64,000 nt of DNA from the NCBI GenBank assembly GCA_022818135.1, contig JAFMSR010000014.1:40195708-40259707 (forward strand), written 5' to 3'. Position numbers and translations under genes: made by a program. Shown here piece by piece: positions 43,311 to 56,509 of this stretch. The notes beneath the pieces are model-generated. The model saw only the letters and a program-made list of their open reading frames with translations, made no database searches and was not told the DNA's origin. How positions within the stretch are numbered: position 1 is the first letter of the stretch; each line of letters starts with the position of its first letter. The DNA is from Saxidomus purpurata. Its lineage: Eukaryota > Mollusca > Bivalvia > Venerida > Veneridae.

Positions 43311-43460
43311 TATAGATAAATAGTAGATATACATAAATCACCTTGAAAGTTTTTTATATTTACTGTTGATGAAAATCGAAGCCTTGGTTGTATGTATATT
43401 GTAGTACCATATAAATGTGAATTGCCAACATTTTACCACATACAGATCACACCTGTCATA

Positions 43461-43680
43461 CTACAATGACTCAAATGTGAAATCATCCCATATACTACAA
43501 TGTCTCAAATGTGAAATCATCCGATATACTACCATGTCTCAAATGTGAAATCATCCCATAAACTACAATGTCTCAAATGTTGACTCATCCCAAATACATG
43601 TACTTCAATGTCTCAAATGTGAAATCATCCCATATACTACAATGTCTCAAATATGAAATCGTGCCAAATGCGAACTTAAT
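43461..43680. repeat. 34-bp tandem repeat
   Basis: About six units of 'ctacaatgtctcaaatgtga' plus 'aatcatcccatata'. 'ctacaatg' occurs at 43461 and 43495; one unit is lengthened by 'catgta'. An open frame across it is a by-product. Confidence 0.9.
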
Positions 43681-43689
43681 ACATTCCAA

Positions 43690-44370
43690 AAGAACCCAAC
43701 AATCTTCTCACATTTTTATGTCATCAGAGCCAAAATGGTATGAAGATTATTTTGAATGAAGAATATGAACCACACATAGTGTGTCTCTGTTTTATGAAGT
43801 GTGTGGACATCTGTATGATTAAACTCATACGTTCGAAACATTGGACTACGTGTAGAGAAAAGTGTGTATCAACAATTATGATACGAGTTAAGAATACAAT
43901 TTGGTCATAAGCAAAAAGAGTAGCTTACAATTATCACAAGATTTCTTACTTTCATCTAATTGACATTCAAGATGTAGCAATACTAATATCATTTACCTAA
44001 AATACTGATTTACTGCACAGTTTTTACCTCATATTGACCTTCACCTTAGACCTATAGACCGCGATCACTCCTGAATGTTTCACTGTTCGAAGGTTGTGAA
44101 GATTTGTGTACAGAGCCTTGTAATTTCTGCGCTGAACGGACAAGATGAAATATTAATCATTTCCGTAATCCATCTCAAATAACCTTTAAACCTGAACCTA
44201 GACCTAGACTTGGATCTTACACACACTTCTAATGATAATGATGACGATCCTGGATATCTTATTTGAATTTCCAGGGGTTTTGTAGATATAGATATGTTCT
44301 TCCGAATATGTGGACGGACACAACGTTCATACTTCAACTGGAAACAAGTAGTACATAATTAAACCTCTGT
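43690..44370. other. No recognised feature
   Basis: Contains 'gaacctagacctagacttgg', slightly repetitive, but no gene. The minus-strand frame at 44080-44337 has no domain. Confidence 0.4.
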
Positions 44371-44384
44371 TATGGATAATAAAA

Positions 44385-45850
44385 AAACTCTTCAACCTTT
44401 CGTTGATATGGAAAATATGTACCGCCAATGTTTTATAGCGTCTTCCAGGTATAATAAAATTAATCGAAGCGAGTTTATTGTTATCGGTACAGCATAGATA
44501 AAACACCTTATCACTATACTAGGACAATTAGCATAACAAACATTTATGACTGTAATCAGAAGTATAAACAGCACGTTAACATCAATTATCTGCACCAATA
44601 AAACTATTAGTTTCAGCAAGATCTTTACACGAACACTCTAACTGTTGTATACACTCGAGATGGAACTGTTCATACCCAGTTACGACGTTCAAAAGATAAA
44701 ATGCCATGTGGGTGTCTATTTGATACAAACACAAAATACATGTTTTAATATTTAGAGCATGTTGTACGCCCTATAAATAAATGTTTCGAAAAGTAAACAA
44801 AGCAATTGGTTATAATCATACTTGTGAAGTACGAAACTCTATAATCAGTCATGTACTTCTTCAGATATTTAGATGTAAGAATGGGTTTCTTCTGGCCTTT
44901 ATCCAAGAATATGGAAAATCAAGCACAATACTGACCGTAATTATAATTGATTTTTTTTCATACATCTAGTAATGTTTTCTTCGGCATGAATTACATCTGT
45001 AGATATCTGAATATTTTTGTTTTGGAAAATATTTCAGTAAGATCGTTTAATTGATAAATTTTACGACCCTGTAAAAATCAAAATTTTAAGCCATTTCAAC
45101 CCTTAAAGTGCTAGTTGCTTGTTGAGAAAAGGGTTTGTTTTCTAATCGATTCCAAAATAAAAGAGTTTCATTGACTTGGATATTGCGAGAGGTGTATAAA
45201 GATTATAACTTAAAGCATGCGCAATTTGTTACAACTTGACACTCGATATTCAAGTTGTTCGTGATACCTGAGAAGTATATACATTTGTTTTTATATTAAG
45301 CTGATTGAGTATGTAACACCGGTTAAGAATTCTTAAAAACACAATATACAATATTATCTTAAATTATATCAGCATTCAAAGTCACCATCACAGTTCTAGA
45401 AAAAGACATTTAGCACCTATCTACACTCTTAAAGAACTAACTCAGGTGCTTTTACAAAGAGTTGTATGAATTCTTTTTGTATATGTGTGTACTTGCAAAT
45501 AGATTTTCTTAGCATTATGTTTCAAGTTCAGAATGTGCTATATTCAATAGTACGTACGTATAAGGATATTCATCGATTATATGAAAATAACAATTAATCA
45601 ACTAGGGTCGTGACGTTCAACTGATTTATTTCCTGGTATAATATTCTAAGAGATTATCATTAGTCCAAATAATTGAGTCAAGTAGGTTCGTTCTTTTCAT
45701 GTGATTGTTTAATTAATATACGGATAGTAAACACTTTACTAGACCGAACATCCGTTTTTCTATGGCAAACAGGCATGCTTGAGAGTATAAACTTTATGAG
45801 AGTTTTAGATTAAAAACATGTTTCACAGAATGTGACAGCGATAAAAATAC
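44385..45850. repeat. Duplicated block P1
   Basis: Matches P2 at 56510-59540. Anchors: 'ctttcgttgatatggaaaat' (44398 vs 56518), 'aggacaattagcataacaaa' (44520 vs 56626), 'cgttaacatcaattatctgc' (44574 vs 56681), 'gatttatttcctg' (45622 vs 59328), 'aacatccgttttt' (45748 vs 59441), 'aactttatgagagttttag' (45790 vs 59484). P2 is about 1.5-2 kb longer in the middle and includes a SINE. Confidence 0.8.
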
Positions 45851-45859
45851 TGTATCTGA

Positions 45860-47550
45860 TTTACTAAAAGATCATCGCAGACAAATTGTAAGGGGCATGT
45901 ACATGTATGTGGTTTTCAACGAAATATAAGACCGTCTACTTAATTATTCGCAAGGGTAATGCACATGTATAAAAGACCGGTGGTTTTATTTCATACTTCA
46001 ATTTTTTACATTTCATAATATTAACTTCATGACTTCATGCCCAAGGTCAACTTCAAATTAAGTGGCCAAACGTTTTCTGTTTTTGAGGCATTTATCAACC
46101 TCTCGTTGGACTTTCATAAAATCATATATCAATGGGTTTTCATAAACTGACAATATACACACCTAACATCAATTTCATATTCAAATACATTTTTGTTTTT
46201 AGAGAACAAATACCAAACCACTTGGCAGAGTTTTTAGTAACTGAAAACAAATGTTAGCCATAAGCAGACGTTTCGTGTAGCATTTGATCGCAGACTGATA
46301 AAGTCACCAACAATAAAATATTTTCCTTCCTCTAGACTTGTTTAAATTTCGTCTCTGAAACAGTCAAATTTATCATCATCAGTAAGAGCAATAACAGCTA
46401 CAGTTATGTCGATACGCATGTGATATTGAATTGACATTTCATCCTTTCTTGCAGTGCATTGCAATTCTACAGTTAAACATACTTTCTATGTATTTCGAAA
46501 TTTAGTGCCAAAAACATGAAACATATTGTATCCATTAACATCCTTTGTGACAAAATATATTGGAAAATCAAAAAAGCAGTGTTTTGTGACACTTGTTTAC
46601 AGCATAATGTGTGACTGTGACTGTGAAACGGGTGCAGATGAGTGAAATAACACATTTTGTTTTAAATGTTTTCTAAAAGTGTGAAATCTGTTGACTTCGA
46701 ATTGAAAAGTTCAAGTGAATCTATCAAATACTTTTAAAGTTATATTACCCTTCAAACTGGTCACATTAGTTTATTGTTAAGAATAATGCTCAAAACACAG
46801 TGGATGCTTTAAAAACAAATCAGAAATAAGTTTCACCAAGTTATTTCTGTTATTGACAAATACAAATTGAGATAAACATAACCGAAATGGTGGATTTTTT
46901 AATTTTGACCAGGAAAGTCAAAAAAGTCTTTTACAGATTTCCTCTATATTCAATGTGAATGAAACTGTTATACAGATCGTTATTTTTGGGTTATAACTAT
47001 GGCAATGTTTATTATTATAGGAGTATAAATCACTGGTAAATGTTTTATTTAAAATTTTGATGGTCACTTTGAACGGTAATATTTCTTTAAAGTTATGCTT
47101 GTTTTCTGATGACACAAATTGTTTTTCCTTACAAAAACGCTTGTGACGTCAGAATGATAATTTTAACGTGGGTATATTAAGCGCTGTAGATTGCAATATT
47201 AGACATTCATACATAGGTATTTTTTCTTGAAATTACACCTGATAACACATGATAAGTCATCGAGAATTTTGCTTGTTTTAATTTTGTTGTCATTTCTCAG
47301 CTTTTGAATAAATCCTCATTTCAATTGACTGTGCCCTAATTTTCACTTTTTCGAACGTGAAAAGCATAAATCCGTACTAGAGTACATGTATCGAAAGTAT
47401 GAAGACACATCCTTTCCTTTATCAACCTATTCATTCAACCGGAAACATTGCCAATAGGCAAAAAACTTAAATATTGAAATGTATGTCGACATTCGTTAAA
47501 ATGACTAGCAACATTAGAGCTAAATCTAAAAGCTGTGTATTTAAAACATT
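45860..47550. other. No recognised feature
   Basis: AT-rich. Short minus-strand frames (46473-46655, 46918-47115) have no domain. No tandem repeat or terminal repeat was noticed. Confidence 0.4.
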
Positions 47551-47564
47551 TTGTTTATTTATTT

Positions 47565-47790
47565 AGATCTACATCTTTTTTATCTTATCCTATCTAAATA
47601 TATATCCGTTCTTTGTTGTTTATGATTTTGAAAACTATTGTTTTTTTTCGGATCCTTTTGTAACTGTATAATGTATGTTGCCGCCGTATGTCCTTTTTTG
47701 GACTGCCTTAGTTTATATATATTTTTTGTTTGCTATAAGCATATAATTGTATGTTTAATGCAATAAACTATTTGATTTGAATTGAATAAT
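47565..47790 (+). repeat. LINE 3'-end-like fragment
   Basis: T-rich sequence, 'tgtatgttgccgccgtatgt', 'ccttttttggactgcct', then 'aatgcaataaactatttgat' and 'ttgaattgaat', a polyadenylation-like signal and short tail repeat as at the 3' end of many LINEs. No reverse transcriptase is attached. Confidence 0.5.
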
Positions 47791-49861
47791 TTACTGCACA
47801 TGAAGAACATGTATAAGAAAGTTGAAACATGTAATGCAAAATTGCGTTGTAATTAATTTTATATTTAAAATATTAGAATTTATTCCTCAAATATAAATTG
47901 AGTTTGAGCGCTGTATTGTTTCTTACTCGGGTATTTATTTTCTCTACAGGTTAACAACATTAACATAAGCCTAACCATCGCAATCTCTTCGACATTTATC
48001 GTTGATTTCTAATGTCTAAAATTGCATGCATGGTTCACGGAATATTTTTTACCTTTAACAATAAAAGTAAGACATGATTATAATCTAGTCAACAATATTG
48101 TCACGTTAAATACGAGTAACACAAAATAACTTTAAATTAAGGAATTTGGAAGTCGAAAAAGTAATAAACCGTTCTCTAAATGTAAGATAATTAACTCTTA
48201 AATTAGCAAGTTTGGTTTAAAAAATAATGGTATCTCAATACACATGCTCCATAAATGCACGTGTATGACTGTACTTTGTTGTTTAATTTACAAAGTATAG
48301 TATATTTAGTTCAAATTTGCATCTATCTGAGAGCAATTTTGCTACCCTCAATCAAAACATGACTTGTTACAAATAACATTTTGTTCCAATTCATAATAAA
48401 GATCCATATAAAAGTGACATGTTGCTTATAGATCTTCAATATTGAAGGAATGATTTGTCTAGAGATTTGATATATATTTACACAAGAAACTTGTCGTTTC
48501 ATCAAAAGAAAACACATACAATAATACATACTCAGACGGTGTTTCATCAGTTATAATGGTGACATTTCCCTACATGCTCCCTGGTTTGACGATAAAATGT
48601 TTGTTTTAGGCTTTTCAAAGGACACTTAATGTATTAATGAATTGTAATTTTTACGATTTTAGAATAAAAAGATAATTTCTTTCCAAAATTTTGAAAAATG
48701 TTTATCTCCAGCAATACCTAACCTCGTTAAAAACAATAATTAACAAATTAAATGTTTCTACATACATTTTTGTCGGTATATGAATATGAGTACGACACTT
48801 ATGAACACGTAGGCCTAATTGTTCGTTGCAAGTTTGGCGTTGTGTTTTGCAATTCCTTACCACATGTCATGTTTTTAATTAGACTCTTGATTCTGCATCA
48901 ACAAACAAGAAGGCAAAATGAATATTTAACTCAACAGGAAACGGGGTTTATAATCGTTAAACTAATTTTGTCTTATGCAGTGAAGAAAATTATTGTCTAT
49001 TATGTACAATTAATCAAATCAAGTCTCAAATTTATATGCAACAGCATGAACATATTCATTTAGCAAATCATCGAAGTTATTTAATTTTCATTGACAAGTT
49101 GTTTGGTTTAAACAATATTTATTCATAAAACTAAATGGTGCAATGTTATATTTAACCTCAGAGAAATAAGCAGAACTTTTTTTCAGTCTACACAAAAGTT
49201 ATATGTCGATATGAGGAAGTATTTTCATGATTTATATGAGTATGTCTTTATATATTTAGAGCAAAGTGTTGAAAGGTTTTCCCATGATAAATATTCACGG
49301 GTTATATTGTATTGTATTAAAGAGGAATGGTCCCTGGATACTAGGATAACAAGATGAGAAATGTCACTTTATTTCATAGAGCAGACGATAAAGGTCAAGA
49401 GAACACCTTATATTATGTGGGCGTTTTGACTATTCTTGAAATTTCGGAATGTTTATTTAACACTTACTAGTGGATATGTAGCTGTACTTCTTTTCTCACG
49501 AAACCCCTAACCCAAACATAGATTATGTACCTCTCGAAATTTCAACAAATACTTTTCATAAGCACACACATAGCCGTTTATCTTCAAACGTTTGCAAAGG
49601 TCTGAAGAGTTCATACCTTAGCGAGAACACGCGTTTGCGATCAAATTTGTGCAAAGATATGTACAAATCATATTTATTAATGGTTTTGTTCGGATAATTG
49701 ATGTTTTTATTCTTTATATTATAGTCATACAATTTGGTTTTGTTAATTTTGCTGATAATATGGTATTTCATTTTGCTGCGCTTTCAAGTTCCATTTCATT
49801 TAACACGAAGACACTACACATGCATGTTGCCATGTCGGCAATTTGGTTGTCTTAGTCGTAT

Positions 49862-50000
49862 ACAGTAAACTCCCTGAAAATCGGACTCTCAGCAAACCGG
49901 AAGTCCCGTAATTTCTTCTTCTAAATAATTTGTATAAAACTCTTAGACTATTGCATTCCCAGAATTCCGGATTCCGGACGGCTTTTTTGCTGTTTCTAAA
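49862..50000 (+). mobile_element. Pogo/Tigger-like terminal fragment
   Basis: 'acagtaaactccctgaaaat' with 'cggactctcagcaaaccgga' resembles the inverted-repeat end of pogo/Tigger-type elements, preceded by TA. 'ccagaattccggattccgga' at 49960 repeats the motif. No opposite end or transposase frame was found nearby. Confidence 0.4.
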
Positions 50001-50919
50001 AGATGAAATTAGAAATGGTATGCAAGAAAAAGAATCCTGTAAAGGCCTTGTAAAATCCTCAAATTCTGTTGCATGTAAGTGAAGTGTTTTGTCTTCTCTA
50101 CTAGTTGCTTTCGGCGAGACGTTGGCAATTTTAGATAGCTTGCTATTTCTTTTTCCTTCTATGCTTCATTTTTTTCTGTCGCTTCGGTTGCTCATGAGTG
50201 TTTTGATTGATGGTGGTTGAGATATAAGTTACCACTACTGATCAGCTGGTGCTCTATACATGTATTAATGACATTTTACCTGTCTGACCATGTAAAATAT
50301 TTGTGACTTGATCTGCTTTTCTTTCAACTAGAAGAAACCAGCATAAATCTCTATACATTCATTAATCAGCTTAGTATGGTTTCCAGTGCTGATTTAATCC
50401 AAATTGTATTTTGAAAAGTGTACATTCCCGTTTCTCCTAGAGTCTAATAATTACTTTTGCAAGAAAAGCATTAAATGAGTTTTCTCATGACAGAAGAGAA
50501 CGTCAATATGTAATAAAGATTTAATACTGCCCACTTCGAAAACTAATTAAATGATGAGGATCGGCCAACGATAATGACTGGTTTATGCCATTTTCCATTT
50601 GTAACTTTCCACCGAACATCAGCGCACACAGAAGGTCGTCAAACTACTAATTTGTCGTATTTTATGTGTTCGAGAACAAAAAACGTAGACACGTGAAAGG
50701 TCGACAAATTGCTGACATGACATTTTATGGCATCTTAGAATAAATCAATAATACTTTTTCATCATAAAAAAGCAATGAGGATCAATTAAGCGGCATGTAC
50801 AATGTATGGTATGACGTACCTCGTGAGTTGTAAACATTTCTGATCAGTCCTTTCAAAGAAATTATCGAGGTATAATCCTATTACTTTCATTGGCATAGAT
50901 GTCACATGTACAATATTTT

Positions 50920-51005
50920 ATTTATGTCGTGGTCACAAGATATTATGTCGTGGTAATTAATCATCTCGTTCCGACGACATGATATCTCGCGGCCACGACA
51001 TAAAT
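50920..51005. repeat. 'Atgtcgtgg' fold-back repeat
   Basis: 'tttatgtcgtggtcacaaga' with 'tattatgtcgt' (50921-50951) pairs with 'acgacatgatatctcgcggc' with 'cacgacataaa' (50974-51004), about 31 bp with four mismatches. The loop holds 'ggtaattaatcatctcgttc'. I know this wording from molluscan repeats; function unknown. Confidence 0.75.
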
Positions 51006-51743
51006 TGAAACATACATATGTAACATATATGCCACCTTACATTGTACGTAAGAGTCGTTCTGCATAATTCTATAGCAAACAACTAGCTGTTGAATAATTT
51101 GTTCATACACTATTGCCAATACATAATCATGGCATATATTTGTATAAAATTAGCTTGGCACACTCCGATGAGCATTTCTACTAATTGCTTTTATCTAAGT
51201 GCCATATGATAATTGATAACATGAGCAATTATTGCTTATAATTTATGGTAGGAAACGTAATAAATACATTTTATCTCACTGAATGATAGTTTTCGGGTAT
51301 TACATGTACGGTTGTATCACTGCTTTTGCTAATCTAAAAGTAAATATGAAAATTTGCTCACTAATAATTATTTCCAATTAGTGCTCATACGTTCTATATT
51401 AAATTTCTGCTTTGGTGAAAAGTCAGAAGAGAAAAAGAAATTGGTCTTTTAAAAATATAGTTATTTATCCTTTTCAAAATATGCTCTTTTACAGAAAGTT
51501 TGACTACAATTGCTACTTGCTCTTTACCTATGGAAGTAAGTTACAGTTTGTTATCCTGTGACTTTAATGCATGTCAATGTAAGCTAATTTTAAATGGATA
51601 ATGTAGCGAGTGAAATGCTTTCATGTTACATTAATAGTATATATTTACACCCCACTATCTATTACTGAATTCATTTTCTGTGAAACAAATCGAATGTGTG
51701 TAAACCCAATGCAGAAGTAAAGTACAATTGTATGTGTAAAATC

Positions 51744-51765
51744 TGATAAGATAAGATAAGAAATT
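51744..51765. repeat. GATAA microsatellite
   Basis: 'gataagataagataag' followed by 'aaatttgtttattat', a pattern often left by LINE 3' ends. Confidence 0.7.
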
Positions 51766-52509
51766 TGTTTATTATAGTGACTTGTGCATTTATACAGAAC
51801 AATGCCATGGTGATTAATGAGCATGAACATTAGCACCCGGTCCAGTTGGCCTATAAGTCACCTAATACATATAATCATATTAAAGTACGTATTTGGTATA
51901 ATAAGATTTATAGCGAATATAACGAATTTTCAACAATATACAATTCTTAATGTTAAGTCAATTAATGTGAACACATTTTGTGAATCATATGATTTGGCAT
52001 CTGGATATGGATGTTATCACAAAACATAGAAGTTATGTCTTAATCCGTCACATGATCAATTACATTCAAGCAAAATTAACATTCTTGAAGAAACGCCTAT
52101 TTACAAATAACAGTATACAATCACAATAATTTAAGAGTAGATAATACTTTTGTATATGTAGGTTTATCAGAGTGAGCATGTAATGTTGATTTAAAGCTAC
52201 ACCAGTGAAGAACAAATTTTATACAGTATTTGTATAATGAAGAATGTAAATATATCATATTTATGCAGGATGAAAGGTACCCTCAGTTTTGCTTTTATAA
52301 TATTTATATACATGTGATTTTATACAGTTAAGAAACTAATTTTTCGGATACTCTCAATACATGCCGTGTGTTTTAAAATAAAGTGAGTGTTAATTGGATT
52401 TGAAAAGTACACGGTTGAAATCTTAACGCACGACAACATCTTTAGGCAATTGTTACTTTTGCCTTCACAAAACATGTTTACATCCTTTTTAATTGTGTTA
52501 TTTTCCCTC

Positions 52510-54740
52510 AAGGGAATAAGATTAATATAATCTTTAGAGTTAGAAGTAACATATAATCAAATTAGAGGTAGATTAGTATCCAAGCTCTAACTAACGCCTC
52601 TTCTTTATTTTAAATAATCAACAAACCATTGTAGTCTACTGTGAGAACAAACGTTTTCTTAAATTCCCCAGATCACTTTGAATTTAACGATACAGAAATA
52701 TTTATTGATAGGATAATTACAACCATGTTCTATTCACTCTGTAACAATGTTTACTTGTCTTTTTAATGAATTTAAGATGTTTCTTCACGAAAAAGAGATG
52801 TCAGAAAGACTTTCTTACATTTTTCAATGTCGTTTAAAACATACTGACATTTACTTATCTATTCAAATAGCAAAATCATGAATGTTTTGGGTACACGTAA
52901 AGGTCATTTCCGTAAGTAAGACATATTTCTTGGTAAAATGAGAGCTATCTTTAATTGTGCTCCTGGGAGATTAATTGTTTGAATATATTTATTCATATTT
53001 GCGACGGTTTTTACATTTGTTTAGTTGAAATATGACATAAAAATTGTGTGGACTAGCTTTTGTACTGATTGAAGGTGGTATTATATGTCGTAAAATTGGG
53101 GCATTTTTACATTGATTTTTGTTAACAGTTTTACATTGATTTTGTGGGCAAACGAAACAACTTTCAATGTACAAAAGATCCTTTTAGAGTCTGCTTAACT
53201 TTGGAATTAAGTTTAACATGAAGTAATTACCTTTCTTTCAGACAACGTGATTTACCACTCCGATATGTCTTCCATAAACGTCCAAGCGCAACAAGTACTA
53301 AAGGACATTATCTTGATGGAATCTGTCCTGTTCTGAATGAAAAAAATATATATCATTCTGTAGTCTATCAAATAGCAAGCCTTAAAAACACCCTTATTAA
53401 AGAAAGAATTGGCATGAATTATGGTAATAGTTCCTGTAAAGTCTCTTATGGCGTCACGTCGATGTCATATGATTTTTGGAAGAAACATCAACAATGAAAG
53501 CATCCAGCTGTCTATTTGTGGTATCCTTGGCATCTTCTTTCTACTCATTATCTAATAAATGTTACAGCTAACGATGTATGTTACATTTCGGACTTCTACT
53601 GTAGTTTTAAACCCGTTCAGGCTCGTGAATGATTTCGTACTGTATAGTGGTGATCTAACTTGCATGAACCAATTTTTTAACAATCATCTGATTCAAGCAA
53701 AAATTATGTAATCCAGTTTTGTGTATATGAAGTAAAACTGCCCTCTTTATTGTTATTACAATACCTTGTCTAGGGTTAGGTTAAACTCCAAATGTGCTCG
53801 GCTGGGAATTTAAGTTGTATCATATACATATAAAATACTCAACAAAATTGAAAACTTGCGCAATGACCTATACTTCTCAGTGTTGATGAAATAATTTGCA
53901 CGTGGCAGTTGGTAACAATTTCTTCATGTCTGTCCCATTATTTCTTACCATTAATATATTTCAGCTGGACGAACTTCGAAGTACCTATTCTAAATGACCA
54001 TATTACCCTTTCGACATTAACGTCTTCAAATGGGTTGGTACATTTGTTTATTTTTATTGCTAGCTCATTTAATGCCTCGCGGCCCCTGCTTTTATATAAC
54101 CAACTTACAACCATGACTTACTTTCATATTATAATAATGGACCATTTCTTCTGCCTGTACTCTGGGCACTTTATGGTATAATTCTTCTGGTGATATTACT
54201 TATAGGATTAATCGTGTTTCTTGTTTACTCAAAGAAAACCTTTCTTAAACTCCAAAGTGCACAATTTCGAACAGCTCTTATTTGACCAAGAACGATGTCT
54301 TACTGAGGGAAATGACTGTTATTTGTACCCAAAACACTCCTAACTTTGCTACACCGATAAATACATGTTAGGAATATAGCGCAGTATTTTTTATCAATGA
54401 TACTGCAAACAATGAGAAAGAATTGTTGTTAACTCATTTTCAATTTGAATACGAAAGAAAGGCACCTGTTAAAGCTGTTTTAGAGCATTTAGAACATGGT
54501 TCTATCTAATCCTTAAATTGACCTTGTGACAGAGAAATACAATTTAGACTTAAGCGTGAATTAGACTGAATCAAGAACATTTTTTAAAATGTCTTAGCTT
54601 AGTACATGAGTTGATGGTGTTTCCCCCGAGACAAATCAGGCATCATGTTGAATCTTTATGACACACTACGGATATTTTTAGACAGTACTGTCTCGGTCAC
54701 AAACAACTTTAGCAAATAAATTCTTTTCAGACTTTGCCCG
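52510..54740. other. No recognised gene
   Basis: AT-rich. The frame at 53909-54181 is hydrophobic but has no recognisable domain. 'ttcttttcag' at 54721-54730 and 'tttttttcctttcag' at 54905-54919 look like splice acceptors but no donor-bounded exon follows convincingly. Confidence 0.4.
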
Positions 54741-54744
54741 AATG

Positions 54745-55140
54745 TTCTTGAATAATACCTCGGTATTGTTTTTATAGATTTCAATCTGGAGTACAGAGTA
54801 AATGTCATCTCGTGTGCATTGATCCAGACATTGTCGCGAACAACTTAATTACCAACAAAAAGCGAATTTACTTCGTAGACAGCGCCAATCCTCAACTGAA
54901 ATAGTTTTTTTCCTTTCAGCAGTGATCAAACAATTACCGAGATAAGCTATATCTTTTGCTTGACCACTTCTGCCAATAATGAAATGAATACAATGAATAA
55001 TAATAGTGCCCCTGGGAGGCCGGTCATTAAATCGTCTTCCAGGCATAGGAAACGCAATATATTATAAGTTCTAATAAATCTTGGCACAAATTGCTTTGGC
55101 AGAGGGTGGTAACAAGTACATACAAAAGTTATAAGTCAAT
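54745..55140 (-). repeat. Inverted partner of 35380-35760
   Basis: See 35380-35760. On the minus strand the ~33-codon frame ending 'KQKI' is kept, with L-to-F, A-to-T and V-to-A type changes relative to the other copy. The other strand carries 'DPDI(V/I)ANNLIT' and 'KRIYFVDS' in both copies, but with flanking stops. Confidence 0.6.
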
Positions 55141-55149
55141 GACTGCGAA

Positions 55150-56500
55150 ATATAGTATATGTACCGAAGCTCCTGGTTTGTTTTGTTACACAAGGTGTAT
55201 TTGAAATTGTTTTGGTTAAAACCGAACAAAAAATTCTTGTATAATGTTTGAATAGGATAGAGGCATCTTGGATAAGTCTTTTATGTCCATCGTGAGAAGT
55301 TCTCGTCACTTAACTGAAATCCCAAAGAAAAATCAAACAAGATTATGTCAAAAACGAGAGGATCTAAGAACAAGCAAAGCGAGACAAATATCAGTTAATA
55401 AAAAACATGGTCTTGATTCTTGATTTATTTGTGGCATACGTTTACAAAATCATATCATTATATCAGTCAGGTCTGGTGCAAACATGTCCTAACCTGCTTA
55501 GCTAAATGTAAAACTTTCTGATAATTATGTCCGACAACATTCGACGTAACAGTTTCTATAAATAGCATTAGATGCGTCTCACGGTTACAGAAGGGCACTA
55601 AAGCTTCGCTAGAAATGTCTTTCTTTCGATAGAGAAAGCTTGCTGTCGAGCTATGTGTTGAATTTCTACTATTTTAAAGTCAACATGTAATGTACGAAAT
55701 ATATCAAACTCAGCATATAAACTTATTTATAATATATACAGCGATGGAAGTTATCGCACAGAAAAGCTACAATTTAAACGCTAAGGGAATTACTAAACAC
55801 TTAGATTCAGTTGTTTTTTAAAAATACATTAAATGCAAAGGATACATTCAAGTACTTCATCAGTTTATGTTATCCACTTATGTTAGTGTTGTAATTTGAC
55901 GTGTAGGTTATTTCCTGTGTATTTCAAAAGACATCGGACTACACACAAATTCAACATCAGAATACAGTATGACATGCGCAAGACCTAGATCCCTGGTTTA
56001 ATGATCAAAATATCAAAGGTCTGGAATTGGAAACAAAATAAACATCTTAGGCCATATATATTTCAGACTCAATTACCAATAACAAACAATTACATAAAAG
56101 TGATCAAGATGATGAAAAAATTATTACCTGTAAGACCCAAGTCATTATTATTTGAAAATCCAGCATAGGATTTCGGATATATGGCCCCAAAATGTATATC
56201 TTCCCATTTTTCCCTTATTGACCTTGATATATCACCTAAAACCTGATTATTATAAATGGTTTATGTTTTTTAATATATCTGAATATTGACACTGTGAAAT
56301 TATTTGAATTTCTATCTTAAAGTTTTGAATACATAACCCAATATGTATATTTAATTAAGATTTATCTTGATCTTGACTCAAGAGAATAACCCTTTGATAA
56401 TTTCGAAGATGTATCCAGTAGATATTGCTCCGTCCGTCGGGATTGACATTTCTCAGACTTCGTTAGGGAATAATTAATACTATATATTAGATATGTTATG
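55150..56500. other. No recognised feature
   Basis: AT-rich with no repeat or credible exon noticed. Confidence 0.4.
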
Positions 56501-56509
56501 GATAAATAG

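Larger units (their letters stand above)
48360..55140. repeat. Older segmental duplication, block D2
   Basis: Partner of D1 at 29.44-35.80 kb (anchors listed there). It lacks the MITEs at 30.0 and 30.6 kb and the 815-bp TIR element at the matching positions, as far as I can see. Frames inside it (for example 48752-49063) show no domain. Confidence 0.7.

Noticed and set aside
43461..43680. CRISPR array
   Set aside because: The 34-bp units are contiguous with no unique spacers, in an animal genome.
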